Shown in pieces: positions 34,794 to 42,495 of a DNA stretch of 64,000 nt. Where the stretch lies: NCBI RefSeq assembly GCF_014204545.1, contig NZ_JACHLJ010000001.1, forward strand, positions 930,001-994,000, written 5' to 3'. This DNA is from Brevundimonas vesicularis. Its GTDB lineage: Bacteria > Pseudomonadota > Alphaproteobacteria > Caulobacterales > Caulobacteraceae. Position 1 is the first letter of the stretch. Every line of letters starts with the position of its first letter. Made by a program: the position numbers and the translations under genes. Below the pieces are notes generated by a model that was not told where the DNA came from, made no database searches, and saw only the letters and a program-made list of their open reading frames with translations.

Positions 34794-36293
34794 TCAGGCG
34801 GGCACGACGTCGAACGCCAGCGTCAGACGCGACGCCTCGCCGCCGAACGGCTGGGTGCCATGCCACATATAGGAAGGAAACAGGACCAACGTGCCGGGTT
34901 GGGGCTGCACATAGTGTTCTGCCGCCAAGCTCGGCAGGCCGGGCGGCGCGCCGAACCGCAACCCCCCCTCGCAGCCCTCGCCCCGCACCGCCGGCGGCAG
35001 TTCGATATGGCAGGCCGAGGACAGCCAGCCGTTCGAATGGATGTGGTCGGCGTGAAATCCGTTCGGCCTCAACCGCACCGACCAACTGCCCTGGATGCGA
35101 TAGTCGCCCGTATTGCGCGCTCTCAGCGGATCGTCGCCGTGGCCAACCGCCGCCATATAGTCGCGGATCGGCTTGTCGATAGCCTGGAAGAAGGCGCGAA
35201 TGGCCGGATCTTCGCTCTGGGCCAGGGACGCGCTGGTCTGCGATCCCCCGCGCAGCGACTGGCCCACCGGATGGGTCTTTAGCGTATGCAGATCATGCAG
35301 CGCCCTCGCCAGATCAACCAGATAGGCCTCCAGGGACACCCACCCTTGCGGCGCCTGCAGCCGATACGGCCGGACGAAGGCGTCGTAGTCGTAAAGCTCA
35401 TGGTATCGAGGATCGCCGAGCATCCGCCACACCGTCGCCTGAAAGGCCAGCACATGCTGGTTCAGCGGCTCGCGCGCCCGCAGCGTCTCGATCGGAACCA
35501 GCGCCGCCTCTGTCTCGCCCAACGCCAGCAGACATTCGGCCTGGGTCACCATGATCGCCGCGACCTCGCCACCGGCAAGCGCCGCCGCCCGGTTCGCATG
35601 GTCCAGCGCTCGGCGTGGGTCCAGCGTCAGGCACGCCTGCGCCGCCGCCAGTTCCCCTGGCCCATCCAGCGGCCCGGCGACTAGGGTGCGATAGGCCCGC
35701 TCACCCTGCCCTGCATATTCCAGCAGCTTCGCTTTGATCTGGCGCAGCATGGGCGTCGCTGGCGATACGGCGATGGCGGCGTCCAACGGCGCGCAAGCAG
35801 TTTCCAGATCGGCATCCCGCATCCAGATCAACTGGCTCAAATCACGCAACGCGTCGCCATAGCCGGGACGCCGCGCCAGCGCCTGACGGTAGGCGTTATC
35901 CGCCTCGTCGAACCGACTCTGCGCCTGCAACGCCCGCGCCAGCACCAACCAGGTTTCCGGCGCATCGCCGCCGATGGACATGGCGGCGCGACACGCGACC
36001 TCCGCGTCGACCGCCCGCCCAAGATCGCCGAGGGTGGACGCCAGATTATGCCACGCCGGCACGCTCTGCGGCCGAACGCCGACGAGTCGCTGCGACAGCG
36101 CCGCGCTATCCTCCAAACGCCCCGCCCGCTTCAGCAGATCGGCCTGGACCGACAGCGCCTGCCACGGCGCATCGGCCGGCTGCGCTATCGGCGCCAGCAT
36201 ATCTACGGCCGCGTTTAGCTGCCCGGCGGCGGCCAGAGCCTTGGCCCCTTCGACCCTCGCCTGCCAAACCTGCGCTTGGAGGTCCGCCGTCAC
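34794..36293 (-). CDS. TPR protein with C-terminal 2OG-Fe(II) oxygenase domain
   Basis: The 499 aa protein has helical tetratricopeptide-like repeats over about residues 10-290 (AWHNLASTLGDLGRAVDAEVACRAAM, ALQAQSRFDEADNAYRQALARRPGYGDALRDLSQL) and then a putative 2-oxoglutarate/iron oxygenase: GFHADHIHSNGWLSSACHIELPP (H414, D416, H417, H419), PGTLVLFPSYMWHGTQPF (H478) and SRLTLAFDV with a 2OG-binding Arg. This is the family sometimes seen with sulfotransferase and TPR proteins; likely a protein or small-molecule hydroxylase. GTG start overlaps the upstream pseudouridine synthase stop (GTGA). Confidence 0.82.
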   Translation of the reverse strand: MTADLQAQVWQARVEGAKALAAAGQLNAAVDMLAPIAQPADAPWQALSVQADLLKRAGRLEDSAALSQRLVGVRPQSVPAWHNLASTLGDLGRAVDAEVACRAAMSIGGDAPETWLVLARALQAQSRFDEADNAYRQALARRPGYGDALRDLSQLIWMRDADLETACAPLDAAIAVSPATPMLRQIKAKLLEYAGQGERAYRTLVAGPLDGPGELAAAQACLTLDPRRALDHANRAAALAGGEVAAIMVTQAECLLALGETEAALVPIETLRAREPLNQHVLAFQATVWRMLGDPRYHELYDYDAFVRPYRLQAPQGWVSLEAYLVDLARALHDLHTLKTHPVGQSLRGGSQTSASLAQSEDPAIRAFFQAIDKPIRDYMAAVGHGDDPLRARNTGDYRIQGSWSVRLRPNGFHADHIHSNGWLSSACHIELPPAVRGEGCEGGLRFGAPPGLPSLAAEHYVQPQPGTLVLFPSYMWHGTQPFGGEASRLTLAFDVVPA

Positions 36294-37315
36294 CGAATTC
36301 GCTTCACGCCCAGGAAGGGATCGTCTTCGGCCTCATCCTCGGAGAAGCCGAAGTGGGCGAAGCCGGCTTTCATCTCAGGGCTCAAAGGGGCGGTGACCTT
36401 CAGGACGCCGCCGCGCGGGTGATCCAGTTCGATGCTGCGGGCATGCAGTTGCAGCTTCAGCGGACCCGACAGTTCACGCGATTTCTCGTCGCCGTATTTC
36501 GGGTCGCCCAGAATGGGATGGCCGATCCCTGCCATGTGGGCGCGCAGCTGGTGCGTCCGGCCGGTGAAGGGGCGCAGCGCCATCCATGACGCCCGATGCG
36601 AGGCGCGGCTGATGGTCGAGAAGGCCGTCTCGGCCGGTTCGGCGCGCGGGTCCTTGCGCTCGGCTGGGCGCATCATCTCGAAGTCGTTGATGCCCGTCTT
36701 CTTCAGCGGCATGTCGATCTGGCCCGAATAGGGTTTCGGATTACCGATCACGATGGCCCAATAGGTCTTCTTGGCCTGCCGACGCGCAAAGGCGCCCGCC
36801 AGACGCTTGGCCGCCTCCGGCCCCTTGCCCAGCAGCAGAACGCCCGAGGTGTCGCGGTCCAGCCGGTGCACCAGACGCGGTCGCTCCAATCCCTCGCCCC
36901 AGGCCGACAGCAAACGGTCCACGTGACGGCTCGTCTTGGTCCCGCCTTGCACCGCCAGGCCATGCGGCTTGTTCAAGGCGATGACCATGTCGTCTTCGTA
37001 CAGTACCAGCGACTTGGCGAAGGCGATGTCACGTTCTGAAAGGGTGTGGGCGTCGCCCGCCTGGCGAGACGTGTCGTCAGGGATCGGCGGCACGCGAACG
37101 GCTGCGCCGGCGGTCAGCCGGCCTTCGGGCTTGATGCGGGCCCCGTCCACGCGGATTTGACCGCTGCGGGCCATCTTCTGCACCTGGATGTTGGACAGAT
37201 GCGGCCAGCGCCGGCGGAACCAGCGGTCCAGCCGGATGCCGTCCTCATCCTCGGCGACATAGATCGTCAGGACTTCGCGCTTGGGCGCATCTGCTGCGGG
37301 CGGCTGGTCGGTCAA
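36290..37315 (-). CDS. rRNA large-subunit pseudouridine synthase, RluC/RluD type
   Basis: The 341 aa protein has an S4 domain (GIRLDRWFRRRWPHLSNIQVQKMARSGQIRVDGARI, about 26-62) and the RluA-family catalytic domain with VHRLDRDTSGVLLLGK (catalytic D153) and TGRTHQLRAHMAGIGHPILGDPKYG. RluC is the best guess, modifying several uridines of 23S rRNA. The start is TTG at 37315, overlapping the crcB stop by 4 nt (TTGA) and preceded by TTTGGAG; the longer upstream reading frame runs through crcB on another frame and is not credible. Confidence 0.9.
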   Translation of the reverse strand: MTDQPPAADAPKREVLTIYVAEDEDGIRLDRWFRRRWPHLSNIQVQKMARSGQIRVDGARIKPEGRLTAGAAVRVPPIPDDTSRQAGDAHTLSERDIAFAKSLVLYEDDMVIALNKPHGLAVQGGTKTSRHVDRLLSAWGEGLERPRLVHRLDRDTSGVLLLGKGPEAAKRLAGAFARRQAKKTYWAIVIGNPKPYSGQIDMPLKKTGINDFEMMRPAERKDPRAEPAETAFSTISRASHRASWMALRPFTGRTHQLRAHMAGIGHPILGDPKYGDEKSRELSGPLKLQLHARSIELDHPRGGVLKVTAPLSPEMKAGFAHFGFSEDEAEDDPFLGVKRIR

Positions 37316-37707
37316 GCGGGAACTCCAAAGGCGCGGCGGGCGAGCATCAGGCCGACGAACAGGGCCGCGATCGCCAGAACCACCGAGCCGATCACATAGG
37401 CGGCGGCCAGACCGATCTGGCGGCGCTCGATCATCTGCACCGCTTCCAGCGAATAGGACGAAAAGGTCGTGAACCCGCCCAATACGCCGACGGCTGCGAA
37501 CAGACGCACCATCTCCTGCTGCGCCCCGCCCCGGAACGCCAGCCAGCCGACGAGCAAACCCATCAGCAGACCGCCGGCGACATTGGCGGTGAAGGTGCCC
37601 ACGGGCCAACCGGCATTGGGCGCGAGCCGCCCGGCGGCGAGGCCAAGGCCATAGCGCGCCATGGAGCCGATGGCCCCACCTGCCGCAACGAGAAGAAAAC
37701 GTGTCAT
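37312..37707 (-). CDS. crcB: Fluoride channel FluC/CrcB
   Basis: The 131 aa inner-membrane fluoride exporter has four helices: FLLVAAGGAIGSMARYGLGL (the GGxxGxxxRY motif), TFTANVAGGLLMGLLVGWL, and the hallmark GVLGGFTTFSSYSLEAVQMI, where the FTTFSSY stretch lines the pore. The start at 37707 was preferred to an ATG at 37860 that adds 51 Arg-rich residues. It heads an overlapping operon with the RluC-like, TPR/oxygenase and ATP12 genes. No fluoride riboswitch is seen; a perfect 6-bp hairpin lies directly before the start and no clear ribosome binding site is present. Confidence 0.93.
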   Translation of the reverse strand: MTRFLLVAAGGAIGSMARYGLGLAAGRLAPNAGWPVGTFTANVAGGLLMGLLVGWLAFRGGAQQEMVRLFAAVGVLGGFTTFSSYSLEAVQMIERRQIGLAAAYVIGSVVLAIAALFVGLMLARRAFGVPA

Positions 37708-37710
37708 CGT

Positions 37711-37729
37711 GCGGCGATATATACGCCGC
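37711..37729 (-). promoter_or_regulatory. Hairpin directly upstream of crcB start
   Basis: GCGGCG (37711-37716) and CGCCGC (37724-37729) flank an AT-only loop ATATATA, ending three bases from the ATG. The hairpin occupies the place where a ribosome binding site should be, so it may limit or regulate crcB translation. Confidence 0.4.
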
Positions 37730-37747
37730 CCGCGACGAAAGCGATGG

Positions 37748-38236
37748 TCAGCGCGGGATGGAGCCCTGCGCCGAGCGCGCATCATAGGCGTTCGGCCGAT
37801 CCGGCTTCTGGCCGCGTCCCAAAAGCACTTCCAGGGTCGTCGAGGTCGGCTGCGGTCCACTGAAGTTCAGACCGACGCCCACGCCGACGCCCGAGGCCGA
37901 ATAGCCGCCGTATCGACTGCTGCCGCCGCCGATGGAGACGCTCGGGCTGACGCCGCCTGCGCCACCCGGCCGACCATCGGTCCAGCTCTGCGTCACCTCG
38001 AACCAGTCGTAGCCCTGTTCGGTGGTCAGGTCGGCGGCGCGCACCAGCGCCCAATCGGCGACACGGCCCGCCGCGCCGACGCCGTTGTAGGTTACACGGT
38101 AGCGATTGGATTCGATGCGCTGCTCGGAATACCCCTGCCCGTTCGGCCCCATCTGGGCGCCATAGGGCGCCAGGCTGGCGCAGGCGGTCAGGGCCAGGGC
38201 GGAAAGACCGGTCAGGGCGAGGGCGAGACGCTTCAT
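37748..38236 (-). CDS. CC0125/CC1285-type lipoprotein
   Basis: The 162 aa protein has a lipoprotein signal (LALTGLSALALTAC, lipobox LTAC) and the segment YSEQRIESNRYRVTYNGVGAAGRVADWALVRAADLTTEQGYDWFEVTQ, characteristic of the CC0125/CC1285 family of Caulobacterales envelope lipoproteins. The C-terminal part is Gly/Ser-rich (SVSIGGGSSRYGGYSASGVGVGVGLNF). Function unknown. AAGGAT precedes the start. It lies between crcB and the second RluA-type gene on the same strand. Confidence 0.78.
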   Translation of the reverse strand: MKRLALALTGLSALALTACASLAPYGAQMGPNGQGYSEQRIESNRYRVTYNGVGAAGRVADWALVRAADLTTEQGYDWFEVTQSWTDGRPGGAGGVSPSVSIGGGSSRYGGYSASGVGVGVGLNFSGPQPTSTTLEVLLGRGQKPDRPNAYDARSAQGSIPR

Positions 38237-38300
38237 CAGAGGTATCCTTTCAACGACATAGCGCCAAAACGCGCACGGCGTTCCCTGAAGCGACCGTGCC

Positions 38301-39026
38301 CTAAAGACCCAGAGCCGTCCTCAGCGTCGCGAAATCCTCGGGCGGCGGCGCTTCGACCGTGGTCGTCCCGCCCTCGGGATGCGGAAAACTCAGTTTGGCG
38401 GCATGCAGCATCAGGCGTGGCGCCGGCCCGACCGGCGTGGTCAGGGCGCCGCCGTAACGCACATCCCCGATCAACGGCCGACCGACATGGGACATATGCA
38501 CCCTCAACTGATGCATCCGCCCCGTCAGAGGCTCCAGCTCGACTACCGCCCCTTCGGATCCCGAGGCCAAGGTCCGATATCGGCTCTGCGACCCCTGCGC
38601 GCCCGGCGCATCAAAGGCGACGACCCGCATATAGCTTTCGCGCCCGATCTCCTCGCGTCGCAACGGCGCGTCGATGGTCGCCGCCTTGGGCTCAGGCGCG
38701 GCCGACAGCAGGGCCAGATACTGTTTTCTGAACCGCCGCATCTGCAACGCCTTGCCCAGAAAACTCGCCGCCGGCTTGGTCTTGGCCGCCAGGATCACGC
38801 CCGAGGTGTCCCGGTCCAGCCGATGCACCAGTTCCGGCCGCTTGCCGTTGGACCGGGCGAACGCCCACAGCAGATCGTCCAGCGTATGCGCCTTGATCCG
38901 CCCGCCCTGGCTGGACAGGCCCGGCGGCTTTGAGAAGGCGATGACGTGCGCATCCTCGTGGATCACCCACGACCGGACGGCGGCGATTTCGTCTGGGGAT
39001 AGGGCGACGGGTTGGCGTTCGGACAT
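38301..39026 (-). CDS. RluA-family pseudouridine synthase without S4 domain
   Basis: The 241 aa protein is a bare catalytic domain: VHRLDRDTSGVILAAKTK (catalytic D71), TGRMHQLRVHMSHVGRPLIGDVRYGG and LMLHAAKLSFPHP. The lack of an S4 domain and the size fit the RluA/TruC-like group, which acts on tRNA or short rRNA targets. It starts 17 nt after the rarA stop, so the two form an operon. Confidence 0.87.
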   Translation of the reverse strand: MSERQPVALSPDEIAAVRSWVIHEDAHVIAFSKPPGLSSQGGRIKAHTLDDLLWAFARSNGKRPELVHRLDRDTSGVILAAKTKPAASFLGKALQMRRFRKQYLALLSAAPEPKAATIDAPLRREEIGRESYMRVVAFDAPGAQGSQSRYRTLASGSEGAVVELEPLTGRMHQLRVHMSHVGRPLIGDVRYGGALTTPVGPAPRLMLHAAKLSFPHPEGGTTTVEAPPPEDFATLRTALGL

Positions 39027-39042
39027 CGGGCGCTTCTAGAGG

Positions 39043-40371
39043 TCAGTCGCCCGCCGCGTCCACAGCGCCGTCCACCGCCATCCGCGCCCGCATCTCGGCC
39101 CAGCGCTCCAACCGCGCCTTGACCTTCTCCTCGTGCCCCTCGCCCTTGGGCTTGTAGAAGGTGCGACGGTCCATCTCGTCGGGAAAGAAGTTCGCGCCCG
39201 AGAAGCCCTCGGGCGTGTCGGGGTCGTATTGATAGCCCTTGCCGTACCCCAGCGACTTCATCAGCTTGGTCGGGGCGTTGCGGATGTGGGCGGGGGGCAT
39301 CAGCGAGCCCGTCTCATAGGCCGCCTTCTTTGCCGCCTTGAACGCCTCATAGACCCCGACCGACTTGGGCGCCGTCGCCAGATGCACCACCGCCTGAGCC
39401 AGGGCCAGTTCACCCTCGGGACTGCCCAGGAAGTCGTAAGTGTCCTTGGCGGCATTGGCGACCAGGATCGACAGCGGATCGGCCTCGCCGATGTCCTCGA
39501 CCGCCATCCGCACGATCCGTCGCGCCAGATACAGCGGATCCTCCCCCCCGTTCAGCATGCGCGCCAGCCAATAAAGCGCCGCGTCGGGGTCCGACCCCCG
39601 TACCGATTTATGCAGGGCGGATATGAGGTTGTAGTGTTCTTCTCTCGACTTGTCATAAGCGGGCGCGCGGCGTTGCAGCACGCCCGCCAGACCCTGCACG
39701 TCCAGCTTTTCGCCCTCAGGCAGGTCGAACAGCACCTCCGACATGGTCAGCAGATACCGCCCGTCGCCATCGGCCAAGGCCAGCATCGCCTGTCGCGCCT
39801 CCGGCGTCAGCGGCAGGGTCCGGTCCATATGCGTCTCGGCACGGCTCAGCAGCTGATCCAATGCAGCGTCGTCCAGCCGCTTCAGCACATAGACCTGACT
39901 GCGCGACAGCAGGGCGCCGTTCAGCTCGAAGCTGGGGTTTTCCGTCGTGGCCCCGACCAGGGTCACCACGCCTGCCTCGACGAAGGGCAAAAAGCCGTCC
40001 TGTTGGGCGCGGTTGAAGCGGTGGATTTCATCGACGAACAGCAGCGTGCTCTGTCCCGCCGCACGCCGCATCCGCGCCGCCTCGAACGCCTTCTTCAGGT
40101 CGGCGACGCCCGAAAAGACCGCGCTGATCGCCTGATATTCATAGCCGGCGGCCTGGGCCAGCAGCCGCGCGATCGTGGTCTTGCCCGTCCCCGGCGGTCC
40201 CCACAGGATCATCGACCCCAACCGCCCCGCCTCGATCATTCGCCGGATCGGCCCGCCTGGTCCCAGCAGATGATCCTGCCCCACCACCTCGTCCAGCGTG
40301 CGCGGACGCAGGCGGTCGGCCAGAGGGGCGTCGGGGGGCAGAATGCCGGAGGCTTCGAACAGGTCGCTCAT
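39043..40371 (-). CDS. rarA: Replication-associated recombination protein A
   Basis: The 442 aa AAA+ ATPase acts at stalled replication forks (RarA/MgsA; related to eukaryotic WRNIP1). Features are PLADRLRPRTLDEVVGQDHLLG, Walker A GPPGTGKT (58-65), Walker B LLFVDEIHRFN, sensor GATTENPSFELNGALLSRSQVYVL and the C-terminal tetramerisation domain with YDKSREEHYNLISALHKSVRGSDPDAALYWLARML. Length is normal (E. coli 447 aa). First gene of an operon with the RluA-type synthase. Confidence 0.96.
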   Translation of the reverse strand: MSDLFEASGILPPDAPLADRLRPRTLDEVVGQDHLLGPGGPIRRMIEAGRLGSMILWGPPGTGKTTIARLLAQAAGYEYQAISAVFSGVADLKKAFEAARMRRAAGQSTLLFVDEIHRFNRAQQDGFLPFVEAGVVTLVGATTENPSFELNGALLSRSQVYVLKRLDDAALDQLLSRAETHMDRTLPLTPEARQAMLALADGDGRYLLTMSEVLFDLPEGEKLDVQGLAGVLQRRAPAYDKSREEHYNLISALHKSVRGSDPDAALYWLARMLNGGEDPLYLARRIVRMAVEDIGEADPLSILVANAAKDTYDFLGSPEGELALAQAVVHLATAPKSVGVYEAFKAAKKAAYETGSLMPPAHIRNAPTKLMKSLGYGKGYQYDPDTPEGFSGANFFPDEMDRRTFYKPKGEGHEEKVKARLERWAEMRARMAVDGAVDAAGD

Positions 40372-40445
40372 GGGTGCGACCTATGTAGGCGTTCGCCAAA
40401 GGCTTTTCACGCGTTAGTATGGCGAACCGCCACGGAGACCGCCCC

Positions 40446-40868
40446 ATGACCGACACCAATCCGAACCAGGGTCCGACTTCTGGCGTGACGCCGCACCTGA
40501 CCATCCCGTCGCGCGGCGCTTCTGCGGCGATCGATTTCTACATCATCGCCTTCGGCGCCGAGGTTCTGGACCGCAGGCTGGCGGACGACGGCGAGCGGCT
40601 GATGCACGCCCACCTGAAGATCAATGGCGCCAGCGTCATGTTGAATGACGAGTTTCCGGAATACGGCGGCTCGCAGGACCTGCGGCCCGCCGGCGTCACC
40701 CTGCATCTTCAAGTCGCCCATCCCGACGCCTGGTGGACGCGCGCCATGACCGTCGGCGGCGCGGAACCCGTTCTGGACATGGCCGATCAATTCTGGGGCG
40801 ACCGCTACGGAGTCCTGCGCGACCCCTTCGGCCACACCTGGTCGATCGGCGGGCCGACGAAGGCCTGA
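40446..40868 (+). CDS. VOC/glyoxalase-fold protein (PhnB-like)
   Basis: The 140 aa cytoplasmic protein has two beta-alpha-beta-beta-beta modules: TPHLTIPSRGASAAIDFYIIAFGAEVLDRR...MHAHLKINGASVMLNDEF and VTLHLQVAHPDAWWTRAMTVGGAEPVLDMADQFWGDRYGVLRDPFGHTWSIG, the layout of PhnB-like members of the vicinal oxygen chelate superfamily. Substrate unknown. GGAG precedes the ATG at 40446. It converges on the HtrA gene with only 4 bp between stops. Confidence 0.82.
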   Translation: MTDTNPNQGPTSGVTPHLTIPSRGASAAIDFYIIAFGAEVLDRRLADDGERLMHAHLKINGASVMLNDEFPEYGGSQDLRPAGVTLHLQVAHPDAWWTRAMTVGGAEPVLDMADQFWGDRYGVLRDPFGHTWSIGGPTKA

Positions 40869-40872
40869 CGAC

Positions 40873-42276
40873 CTATCTCAGCACGCCGCGGATCTGACGG
40901 CCGCCCCGGTTGACCACGACCTCCCACGGGCCGCGACCGGAACTGGCGGCCTCGACATCGCGGGCCGAGCCGATGGCGCGGCCGTTGATGCTGACGATAA
41001 GGTCGTTCTGGCGGAAGCCCGCGCGGGCCGCATAGCCGCGCCCCGACACGCCGGTCACGATGACGCCCGTCGCGAACGGATCGCCGCCCAGTCGGTCGGC
41101 CAGAGCAGGGCTGAGCGCGACGACCTCGGCCCCGGCGAAGGGGCCGGACTGGATCGTCACTCCCTGCTTCGGATCGGCGTCGCCCGGCAGAGTCTGCACC
41201 CGCGCGGTCAGGGTCTGCGCCCGACCGTCGCGCAGGATGGACACCTGCACCTGGTCGTTCGGATTGCGCGAGCCGACGCGGTAGTTGAGCCCGTTCTGGT
41301 CGTTGATCTCCTGACCATCGACTGAGGTGATGACATCGCCCTGACGAATGCCGGCGCGCGCGGCCGGACCGTTGGCGTAGACGTCGGTGACGACCAATCC
41401 CTGCGGCCGGCTCAGGCCCAGGCTGCCGGCGATGTCGCCAGTCACAGTGTCGCCCTTCACGCCCAGCCACGGCCGCACCACAGCCGTCGCGCCGCCCAGC
41501 GCGCTGTCGACGACCCGCTTGACCATGGCCGCCGGCACCGCGAACCCGACTCCGGCCGAGGAGCCTGAGCGCGAGAAGATGGCGGTGTTGATGCCGATCA
41601 GGTCGCCGTCCATGTCCACCAGCGCCCCGCCCGAGTTGCCGGGATTGATGGCCGCATCGGTCTGGATGAAGGAGCCGCTGTCGGAAATGCCGGTCTCGGT
41701 CCGGTTCAGGGCCGAGATGATGCCGTTCGTCACCGTCTGGCCCACGCCGAACGGATTGCCGATGGCCAAGACCAGATCGCCGACCTGCTGCTCTTCCTGA
41801 TCGTCGATGGCCAGCACCGGCAGGCGGTCGCTGACGTTCTCCAGCCTCAGCACGGCAATGTCGCTGCGCTCGTCGGCTAGGATAACGGTGGCGGGAAACT
41901 CGCGCCGATCGTTCAGCACGACCTTGATCTGCTGGGCGCCGTCGATGACGTGGTTGTTGGTGACGACGATCCCGTCAGAGCGGACGATGACGCCAGAGCC
42001 CACGGATTCCGCCACCCGCGCCTGGGGAATGCCGCCGCCGAAGAACTGGAAGAAAGGATCGGCCTGCACCCGCTGCACGCTGCGCGCCGAGATATTGACC
42101 ACGGCCGGCGCGGCGGATCGCACTACCGGCGCGAAGCTGGACTTCATCCCCGCCGCATCGGCCGGAGCGGTGCGCGTCGGTTGGGCGAACTCGCCCTCCT
42201 GCGCCTTGGAATTCGAGGGATTGCCGCACGCCGACAGGGCGAAGGCGGCGGCGAGCACGATCGATCGGGTCTTCAT
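40873..42276 (-). CDS. HtrA/DegP-type periplasmic serine protease with two PDZ domains
   Basis: The 467 aa envelope quality-control protease has a lipoprotein-like signal (IVLAAAFALSAC, lipobox LSAC), unlike soluble DegP. The triad is H109 (TNNHVIDG), D139 (DERSDIAVLRL) and S215 (NPGNSGGALV). Two PDZ domains follow (GLVVTDVYANGPAARAGIRQGDVITSVDG, about 305-380, and GVIVTGVSGRGYAARAGFRQNDLIVSINGRAIG, about 420-460). Start at 42276 was chosen for the signal sequence. A membrane-tethered form is inferred from the lipobox. Confidence 0.92.
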   Translation of the reverse strand: MKTRSIVLAAAFALSACGNPSNSKAQEGEFAQPTRTAPADAAGMKSSFAPVVRSAAPAVVNISARSVQRVQADPFFQFFGGGIPQARVAESVGSGVIVRSDGIVVTNNHVIDGAQQIKVVLNDRREFPATVILADERSDIAVLRLENVSDRLPVLAIDDQEEQQVGDLVLAIGNPFGVGQTVTNGIISALNRTETGISDSGSFIQTDAAINPGNSGGALVDMDGDLIGINTAIFSRSGSSAGVGFAVPAAMVKRVVDSALGGATAVVRPWLGVKGDTVTGDIAGSLGLSRPQGLVVTDVYANGPAARAGIRQGDVITSVDGQEINDQNGLNYRVGSRNPNDQVQVSILRDGRAQTLTARVQTLPGDADPKQGVTIQSGPFAGAEVVALSPALADRLGGDPFATGVIVTGVSGRGYAARAGFRQNDLIVSINGRAIGSARDVEAASSGRGPWEVVVNRGGRQIRGVLR

Positions 42277-42307
42277 GGGCATCCGAGGCTGGGGCATCCG
42301 AGACTGG
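42277..42307. repeat. Short tandem duplication in the htrA leader
   Basis: GGGCATCCGAGGCTGG (42277-42292) is repeated as GGGCATCCGAGACTGG (42292-42307), one mismatch, sharing one base. It directly precedes the protease start. The rest of the 219-bp gap to the divergent EttA gene shows no gene. Confidence 0.5.
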
Positions 42308-42495
42308 CAAGCGTAAAGCGACGCCATTCCGCACCTGGTTTCGGGCCGGATCAAGGCGCGCCATTGTCATCAACGGACACGCTTTACAGCCGTTCCGTTC
42401 GGCCGCCTGCCCGCCATATTTGCCCTTCGCGCGCAGGATCGCTACATCCGGCGCAACTCCCCATTCAGACGAACCCGAAGGGCGCACCGCACCTC

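Noticed and set aside
37708-37860. Fluoride riboswitch and a longer CrcB N-terminus
   Set aside because: No match to the fluoride riboswitch core; the extra 51 residues are Arg-rich and overlap the lipoprotein gene region.
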